This document shows positions 56,962-64,000 of a DNA stretch of 64,000 nucleotides, piece after piece; position 1 is the stretch's first letter; each line of letters opens with the position of its first letter. Under the pieces are notes generated by a model. The model had not been told where the DNA came from and made no database searches. It saw only the letters and a list, made by a program, of their open reading frames with translations. Location of the stretch: positions 204,242,929 to 204,306,928 of the forward strand of contig OZ024740.1 in the NCBI GenBank assembly GCA_964016885.1. Reading direction: 5' to 3'. Origin of the DNA: Eledone cirrhosa (lineage: Eukaryota > Mollusca > Cephalopoda > Octopoda > Eledonidae). The position numbers and the translations under genes were made by a program.

Positions 56962-59900
56962 CTATAGGCGCATGGTCAGAGTAGGCCCATTCACACGAGC
57001 CATTCTCGCCACATTCACCCACCTTTTAGCAAATGTACTGGGGGACAGCACTTCTCTCTCCACCCTCACCCTCCTTTCCAGGTGAAACTTGAAGAAGTTG
57101 ATGAGGGATTGGCCGAAAAGAAAAGTGTCTGTCTTTAGTCCTTTCAACCTGGTCCACCATATAATCTCTTTCGCAACTGCCACCAGACAGAGGAAAATGT
57201 CCTGCTCTTCCTGACCTAAGGAAGGTGGGGGCTCGATCTTCACTATGGACTCGGCCGATAGCCGGATTCGTTCCACACGCGACAGAAGCTGTTCGACATA
57301 ACTCCACAAGTCAGTAATGCACGGACATTGGACAAGTGCGTGCAGAACGGTTTCGTCGTTCTGTGCGCATCTTGGGCAGGTCCGTCTGACAGCACTTCCG
57401 TGCCTGTAGAGTTTATCCCGAACCGGCAGTACCCCCCCCCCCCCGGTAGCACTGCCAAGCGAGGGATTTCTGGAAATTGTCCATCGTCCCCGGCTCAAAA
57501 GTCCTCCGGTACAGACTGGTCAGTTCGACTTCGTCGAGGCCCAAAGCTTCTCCGAGTGCGTCATCGCACTTGCCCACCACTAATCCTCTATAGAACTCGA
57601 GAGTGGAAGTTCAACTGATCGCATTGCCAGGTGCCAGTCACCCAGTCTCGGTCTCTTCTTGGCCCAGGACTGCAGCTCAGTCAAAGAAATGAGCTGCGGA
57701 AAGGCCCGTCTGATAAACGGCGACCACACCTGTTCACCATTGAGGCAGAATATCTGGAGATGTCGCAGCCTCAACGCATGTCTGCGCATCATTAGCCACG
57801 GCATGCCCAGCCCTCCGCGTAGAGGGTGCTGGCAGCAGATGGACCGCCTCACCAACGGAACTTGTCCCCTCCACAAGAATTTGAAGAGGAGCCGTTCCAA
57901 CTTGACGAGGCGCGGACGGTGGCAAGGCACGACGGTTAGGCGGTAGTATATGACGGACGCGATGTACGCATTCGCCACCTCCGCGCGACCTTTCAGTGAT
58001 AGCTTCCTCCCAGCCCATTTTTTGGTGAGACTGGCTGCTCTGCTCGTTACCTCGTCCCAATTCTTTTCCACCTGGAGGTCTGGTCCGAACCAAACCCCGA
58101 GCAACTTTACCGGTCCGTCCGTCCAGCGCCCCACGACGCTGTTGGACGGCATGGGCTTGCCTCTCCAGGTTCCGAGCTGCAAGCCCACCGACTTTTCCGG
58201 GTTAAGTTTGGCTCCTGTCAACCTTTCATATTCCTTCAGTAAGGTGCCGACCACCTCGATTTCTGAGGTGTTCGACACCATCACGGTGATGTCGTCCGCA
58301 TAAGCCGACACCGTCTTTCCACGTCCCGGTTCGAGCGGGATGCCCTGCAACAGCTCCAGCTTCCGCAGTAAAGGCTCGAGAGTCAATACGTACAGAAAGG
58401 AAGAGAGAGGGCACCCTTGACGGACCGATCGGGAGAGCCGAAATGGTTCCGAGAGGTGGTCATTAACCTTGACCACCGAGCGTGTGCCGCTGTGCATTGC
58501 AACGATCCAGCTTCTAAAGACAGGGCCGAAGCCAGTCGCTTTGAGGACAAACTCCAGATACCGATGGTCGACCCTATCGAATCCTTTCGATTGATCTAAA
58601 TTGATCAGTGCCCCACCGAAGCCAGGTTTACACCCTACCCTCTCTATGATGTATCGCATGAGGTGGAGATTGTCGTGTATGGACCTGGCTGGGATTGCGC
58701 AAGTTTGCGCCTCCCCAACCAAATCCTCGACGACAAGCGCCAATCTCTTTGCTAACACCTTGGCCAAAATCTTAAACTCTGTGTTGAGCAGAGTTATGGG
58801 CCTGAAGTTGTATAATGTATCCCTCTTGTTCTCGTCTTTCCTTATCAGCGTCACCACTCCCCTGCTCACAGAACTGGGAATACTCCCATTCTGCTGCCAG
58901 TTACAGTAGAGTGCTTCGAGGAGTTCGGAGAACAAGTCTGGCATATTTACGTAAAGCTCGTAGGGCAGGCCATCCAAACCGGGTGACTTGCACCTCATGC
59001 AGCCGACAAGGGCGTCCTGAATTTCAGCTGAAGTAATCGGCCTTTCGCAGCGCTCAGCGTCGACCGTCAAGATGCGCGACAAGCCGTCAAGGTAGGGACT
59101 GTAATCCGCTACTCTCTCTGACTCGCCACTCTCCCTGAACAACCGAGCAAAGTGCTGGCGAAAGGCCTCACACATCCGCTTGGAATCGCTTATCTCGTGT
59201 CCGTCTCGGTCCGTCAAAGACCGAATTGTGGTTTTATTACCACGCTGCGCCTCTGCCACGCGGGCCCATCGAACAGCTTTAGTTCCCTCGATTCTCAGCG
59301 CACGCGCCTTAGCTCTGACAATGCAACCTTCGTGTTTGGCGTTGAAGAAATGGTCTAATGCCATTCTCGCCGCTAGCACGTCAGTTGCGATGCCACTACA
59401 AATACCCTCGTCTAACTTATCTACCAGCTCCCCCTCCTTTCTATTTTTCTCTAACGCTAGTTCTTTGCTGAACTCTATCGAAGTTACTCTAATCTCTCTT
59501 TTGAGAGCCCCCCACCATCTGTTGTTGATAATCCCCCCTGTCAACTTTTGCTTAACTAAATTGTTGACTCGGTCCCTGTAAGCCTTACGTGCCGGAAATG
59601 ACATGTTCAGCTTCCAGTAACCCGGTCCTAACCTACGCGTTTTATTTAGGTCGACCGTACAGATCACAAATTTGTGATCTGAATAGGCGACCGTTTTAAA
59701 AAGTGGACAGCCCACACTATTTCTATCTATTTTCCTAATGAAGATCCTGTCTATATACGATCTAGATGACCCCATTCGGTTGGTCCATGTCCATACTGGC
59801 ACATTGGGGAAATCTAGTCGATACCTGTCAGACAGTTGGAACTGGCTGAGTAGGTGCTTGAGGCTTTTGCACCCCCCGCTCCTATCGGCTACTCCCACAC

Positions 59901-60358
59901 AATCCCAGCGTGCGTCTATGATGCCATTCCAGTCCCCCGCTAACAGTAAAGGGCGAGACATACCCAGAAAGCTCTCCAGCCGCCTAAAGAAGTCAGGTCG
60001 TCCGGCCCCTGTAGGGGCATAGACGGCCACCAGTCTAAAGGCACCACCTTCGCTACTGCTCACATCCAAGACCACCAACTTACCGTCCGGGTCCCGGAAG
60101 ATCGACCTTACCTCGAGATTCCAGTCCTTTCCCAAACAGCACTGCCACCCCACCTCCCATTCCCGGCCTGCTAACAGATGCGAAGATCTGATAGTCGTCG
60201 AAAATGGGGGCTAGTGCGCGCGTGTCGGAAATTCTGGTCTCGCTTACGGCAATCACATCCATTTCCAGCGACCGGAGGTCGTTGAGCAGGGGACCCTGCT
60301 TCCAGGGTGACCCCAGGCCGCGAACATTTAAACTTCCTACTCTTAATATGGCTATATT
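56962..60358 (-). pseudogene. LINE copy B ORF2: AP-endonuclease and reverse transcriptase
   Basis: This is the most complete ORF2 of the window. The start near 60358 reads VGSLNVRGLGSPWKQGPLLN, a frameshift near 60130 follows, and 857 codons are open (60153-57580). Endonuclease blocks are VSETRIS, GDWNGIID, SYIDRIF and AYSDHKFVI. RT blocks are SPGLDGLPYELYV, NFRPITLLNTEFKILAKVLA, LDQSKGFDRVDHRYL, VRQGCPLSSFLYVLTLEPLL and VSAYADDITVMVS. The thumb region is GVWFGPDLQVEKNW ... AEVANAYIASVIYYRL. A small deletion near 57630 and a C-run at 57430-57442 break the frame before CPRCAQNDETVLHALVQC and RMARVNGPTLTMRL. Confidence 0.9.
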
Positions 60359-60364
60359 GGTAAG

Positions 60365-62324
60365 CTAAGAGAGAGAGAGGGAAGGTTTACTTACCTCCCG
60401 GGTCTTGTGAAGGTCGGGTGGTTCGACCTCCATGGTTGGTGAGGTTTCTTTTGGGAACCCCTTTAAAAGTCTTGATGTAGGTTTCACATTCGGGGTTCCC
60501 ACGTCTTGAGGAAAGCTCTCTCGAATTTCTTTGAAGGAATTGAATGACATTCGGACCAGAAGAAAATCTTCTGGCACGCAAAATGTGCTCATTTCAAAAA
60601 TCTCCCCCTCTGTTTGAATGTCCTCGCTTCGCGCTAAGAGGGCCATCAGTTTATCGTTGGCCCTTCTGACAAGCACGAAGTTTTTAACATTTTGTTGGTG
60701 TGGTTTTATTTGTTTTCGTTTTGGTGAAGGTGGTGGCGATGGTTTTGGTGGTGTTGTTTCGGGTATGTCTATGTTTGTTGTAGGTGTGGTGTCTGCAATT
60801 TCAGGTATTTGTGTGTTTATTTGTACTTGTGTTTGTTTAGGTTGTTTGCGTTTCGGGGATTGTGGAGGTGGTGTCGATGTTGCTGTTGGTGATGATGTTA
60901 TTGGGGAAGTGTTTGCGTTAGTGGTGTCTGTAATTTTTGTTGTGTGTGTTTTTGTGTTTTGTTGGGGCTTTTTTTTTTGTGAGTTTTCTCTGTTTTTTTT
61001 GCACTTTTGGGTTTTCCTTCATCTTCGCTGCTGGAAGACAAAGGGTCTGTGTCTGTGAGTGTCTCTGTGTCTGTGTGTGCGTTTATTGTTTTGTCTATGT
61101 GTATAATTGGGGGGTAGGGGGAGTGGGAGAGCTTTCCTCGTTTTCTCCTTGGATTGGTTTTGGTGTTGGTGGTGATCCGGCTGCTTTTGATGTTGAGTCC
61201 GTGTTTCTGTTGATGTTGTTTTTGGTGGTGGTGGTGGTGCAGCTTTCCGTGCTGACACTAGCGTTGGCAACAAAGGAGGTTTGCGACCCCCTGCATTTTT
61301 GCGCTGAGGGCAGAAGGCTTGAAGATGCGTTGCTTCCCCGCAGACGAAGCAGCGTGGCCTTCTTCCGTCAATCATTAGTTGGATTGTTGTCCCGTCTTGC
61401 AGGCGGGCAAAATCCGGGATGTTATTCATATCTTCCGGTTTCATTTGGAGAAGAATCTCCAAATCGATTCCGGACCAGTCCTCTCTCTCTGTCCTTTTGA
61501 TGTCCAGGAGGGTAGTGTCTGTCCCCTCCTCGATTACGCATCCCAGCAGCCACCATATGTTCATTCCTGGTGGGATGCTGGGAATGCGTACCTTCACTGT
61601 CCTTTTACCCATATAGGAAGGATGCATGATAATGCGTTCGGTTCTGCAGGGTCACCGAGTGCTTAATAGCGAGGGCCTCGGTTTTGAACAGTACCGAGAT
61701 GGTACCGAACTGTTTGCCTCTTGCTTTGTACTCTATGTTACTTCCGATGTACTCCAAAGCAGCCTTTACCTCTGCTTGGCTCGCAAGTTCCACTTTTCGT
61801 GTCTGCACCGAAATGCATCAAAAGTACACCGTACTCCTTTGCATGGCCGCTATTGCCTCGTCCGGGATGGTCAGGTTTTCCCAGGACTTCTCCCGTTTAA
61901 TTAGCCTCCACGCTTTGGCCAACTGTTCGTCTTTATCGCTAATATCAATATCAATATTCAATAAGCGCTTTGTTTTTGCTGCTGCTGCAGCAAATGTGGT
62001 GTTTTTGATGCTCTTATTGTTGCTGTTGCCACCGCCATCCTTGTTTACATTGAAGCTGTCGGTGTTATTGTCGTTATTGCTCTGAGTTGTTGTTGTTGTG
62101 GTGGTGGTGGTGGTGGTGGTGGCGGTGGTGGTGATGTCGTTTTCAGATGATACTGCTGCTATGGCAGAAGGTTGTGATGGTAGCTTTTGAGTTTTGCCTT
62201 CACATTCAGTAGAGTGGATGACAGGCATGACTGTAGCCGTCGTAGTCGTGGTGAAATCTGCAGTGGCTGCCGTTAAACTTTTGACCTGAACGTTGTTTAC
62301 CGTTTCAAGGTCGAAAATTTCCAT
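60365..62324 (-). pseudogene. LINE copy B ORF1 with CCHC knuckle
   Basis: MEIFDLETVNNVQVKSL starts at 62324. An Asn/Thr-rich stretch is followed by AKAWRLIKREKSWENLTIPD, an in-frame TGA at 61818-61820, and RKVELASQAEVKAALEYIGS. A frameshift near 61610 leads to VRIPSIPPGMNIWWLLGCVI and the knuckle CFVCGEATHLQAFC. The C-terminal part (to 60365) contains MSTFCVPEDFLLVRMS. It aligns block by block with ORF1 of copy A although the two differ strongly. Confidence 0.82.
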
Positions 62325-62420
62325 AATTTTCTTTTGGTGGGGAAGCGATTTTTTTCGAAGTTTTTTAAAATAAATCTGAATATTCGGGCTTAAAGCCCGA
62401 ATATTGAGAGGTATCCCTCT

Positions 62421-62550
62421 CTTTAAATCAAGATGTGTACCTTAAGTTTCGTTAATGACAAGAAAATACAAGAAAAAGACATTTTAAAACAGCTTAAAGT
62501 TACGAACCTTTTCTCCCGCAGATTTGTACTGTCTTCACACATGTGCGGCC

Positions 62551-62551
<1 letters not shown>
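62421..62551. other. junction between LINE copies B and C
   Basis: About 130 bp lie between the 5' UTR of copy B and the (TAA)n of copy C. No family was recognised; it may be the 5' end of copy B. Confidence 0.4.
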
Positions 62552-62614
<63 letters not shown>

Positions 62615-64000
62615 TTTCTTTATTAACCACAAGGGTTTACATAAAGTAGACATTAAGGACAGTGCAGGACAATGCAGGACGGTACAAGTGGGCATTTCTG
62701 CGTGTAAAAAACAAAAACAGAGGATGCAACAAAAAATAACAATGAAAAATTCCCCAATAGGGGGGAGACTTCGGAGGGACATTTGTGGAGAAAGCCCAGT
62801 AAAAAGCCACAATGACCCTGACCACCAAGGCAAGTGCCCTCTCCCAGTTTTCCACCTTTAATTTACAGATATATGCTCAGAGTAGGCCCATTCACTCGGG
62901 CCATTCTTGCTTCTCTCACCCATCTTTCAACAAAATGCTGGGAAGAGAGCACTTCCCTCTCTACTCTGATTTTCCTTTTCAAATGAAATTTGAAAAAGTC
63001 AATCAGAGCATCACCGAAGAGGTAAGTGCTCGTCTTCAGCCCTTTCAAACGTGTCCACCATACTATCTCTTTCACCATGGCCACCAGGCAGATAAAAACT
63101 GCCTGCCCTTCCCGGCTAAAGGAGGAGGGCGGGGCAATCCTCACGATGGACTCAGATGATAGCCGGATCCGTCCTAAACGCGACAGCAGGTGTTCGACAT
63201 AAACCCACAAGTCAGCAATTTTCGGACACTGGACGAGTGCGTGCAGGACGGTTTCGTCGCCCTGCGCGCATCTCGGACATGCCCGGCTGACGGCACCTCC
63301 ATGCCTGTAGAGTTTATCCCGAACTGGCAAGGCTCCTCGGTAGCACTGCCAGGCCAGAGATTTCTGGAAGTTGTCCATAGGCCCTGGCCCGAAAGTTCTT
63401 CCGAAGAGATTGGCTAGTTGATTTTCGTCGACGCCTAGAGTTTCCCCAAGTACGTCATCGCTCTTCCCCTCCACTAATCCTCTATAGAACGCCGAGGTGG
63501 AGTTTCCACCGATCACATTGCCCGATTGGTCGAGGGCTGTGAGCGCCTGAAGACATTCCAGTCTCCAGGCGCTCCCTCTCGGTCTTCGCTTGACCCAGGA
63601 CTGCAGCTCCGTCAAGGAAACGAGCTGGGGAAACACGCGCCTAGCAAACGGCGACCACACCTGATCACCGTCGAGGAAGAGGTGGAGATGTCGTAGCCTG
63701 AGCGCGTGCCTGCGCATCATCAGCCACGGCATGCCCAGCCCTCCACGTAGCGGGTGTTGACAACAGATGGACCGCCTGACCATCGGAGCGCGTCCCTTCC
63801 ACAAAAAGCGAAAGAGCAAACGCTCCAGCGCAGTCAGGCGAGGCTTAGGACAAGGTACGACGGTCAGACGGTAGCAGATGACGGACGCGATGTACGCGTT
63901 AGCCACCTCCGCTCGACCTTTCAGGGATAGCTTCCTCTCCGCCCATTTCTGGGTGAGAGAAGCCATCCTGCTCGTCACCTCGTCCCAGTTTTTGTCCGTC
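62552..64000 (-). mobile_element. Tx1/L1-like LINE, copy C (runs off the window)
   Basis: The 3' end is a (TAA)n tract (62552-62612) and the same 3' UTR as copy A ('gatttctttattaaccacaa' and 'ttacataaagtagacattaa'). The sequence is almost identical to 50771-51937, with only scattered substitutions and one 12-14-bp length difference near 62705-62735. Confidence 0.93.
62863..64000 (-). CDS. LINE copy C ORF2, C-terminal part (partial)
   Basis: The frame is open from the window edge to the stop at 62863. It holds WAERKLSLKGRAEVANAYIA, RSICCQHPLRGGLGMPWLMM, LVEGKSDDVLGETLGVDENQ, the Cys/His region CPRCAQGDETVLHALVQC and the end ARVNGPTLSIYL. It retains the roughly 106-codon segment missing from copy A. 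No stop or frameshift is visible in this part, so copy C may be the youngest of the three; its 5' part is outside the window. Confidence 0.88.
   Translation of the reverse strand, partial: TDKNWDEVTSRMASLTQKWAERKLSLKGRAEVANAYIASVICYRLTVVPCPKPRLTALERLLFRFLWKGRAPMVRRSICCQHPLRGGLGMPWLMMRRHALRLRHLHLFLDGDQVWSPFARRVFPQLVSLTELQSWVKRRPRGSAWRLECLQALTALDQSGNVIGGNSTSAFYRGLVEGKSDDVLGETLGVDENQLANLFGRTFGPGPMDNFQKSLAWQCYRGALPVRDKLYRHGGAVSRACPRCAQGDETVLHALVQCPKIADLWVYVEHLLSRLGRIRLSSESIVRIAPPSSFSREGQAVFICLVAMVKEIVWWTRLKGLKTSTYLFGDALIDFFKFHLKRKIRVEREVLSSQHFVERWVREARMARVNGPTLSIYL

Larger units (their letters stand above)
56686..62420 (-). mobile_element. Tx1/L1-like LINE, copy B
   Basis: A second full-length element of a related but distinct subfamily. 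The 3' end ('ttaataaatgagatcatt' on the minus strand) joins the SINE at 56684. The 5' UTR (62325-62420) includes the hairpin 'attcgggcttaaagcccgaa'. ORF order and domain content equal those of copy A. Confidence 0.88.

Overview
This window is eukaryotic, AT-rich and very repeat-dense. It most likely comes from a cephalopod mollusc, probably an octopus. That is an inference from the abundant tRNA-headed SINEs of the cephalopod type, the Penelope-like elements, the mix of non-LTR retrotransposons and the dense AT, GA and CA microsatellites. No operons or bacterial signals are present.

The only convincing host gene is on the + strand. Nine exons between 6034 and 46870 encode a run of scavenger-receptor cysteine-rich (SRCR) domains. 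Every exon has usable splice sites, and the phases alternate strictly: first-half exons enter in phase 1 and leave in phase 2, second-half exons the reverse. Four complete two-exon SRCR domains and the first half of a fifth are present. The start, stop, signal peptide and any membrane segment lie outside the window. The introns hold most of the mobile DNA.

Left flank and introns (1-50700): a broken copy of a dispersed invertebrate protein family (367-1589); fragments of several LINE lineages, including a nearly intact element with a restriction-like endonuclease (14803-18227); a mariner relic; hAT, pogo-like and mariner-like non-autonomous elements; several SINE families, some stacked in tandem; a 34-bp minisatellite; and large fold-back repeats. 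Two Penelope-like elements are recognised by GIY-YIG endonuclease ORFs (10992-12240 minus, 35855-36378 plus). Associated with these and with related inverted or direct repeats are at least nine sequences that match the hammerhead self-cleaving ribozyme core (CUGAUGA, stem II, GAAA, stem III, UH, stem I), plus two degenerate ones. This is the most interesting content of the window. Several have a palindromic stem III with no room for a loop, which suggests that they work as dimers.

Right end (50727-64000): three Tx1/L1-like LINEs lie head-to-tail on the minus strand, each separated by a (TAA)n tract. Each full copy has ORF1 with a CCHC knuckle and ORF2 with an AP-endonuclease, a YADD reverse transcriptase and a C-terminal CCHC-like region. 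All are mutated. A fourth, 5'-truncated relative lies at 23818-24948 on the plus strand. The stack looks like repeated insertion into, or extension of, an ATT/TAA microsatellite.
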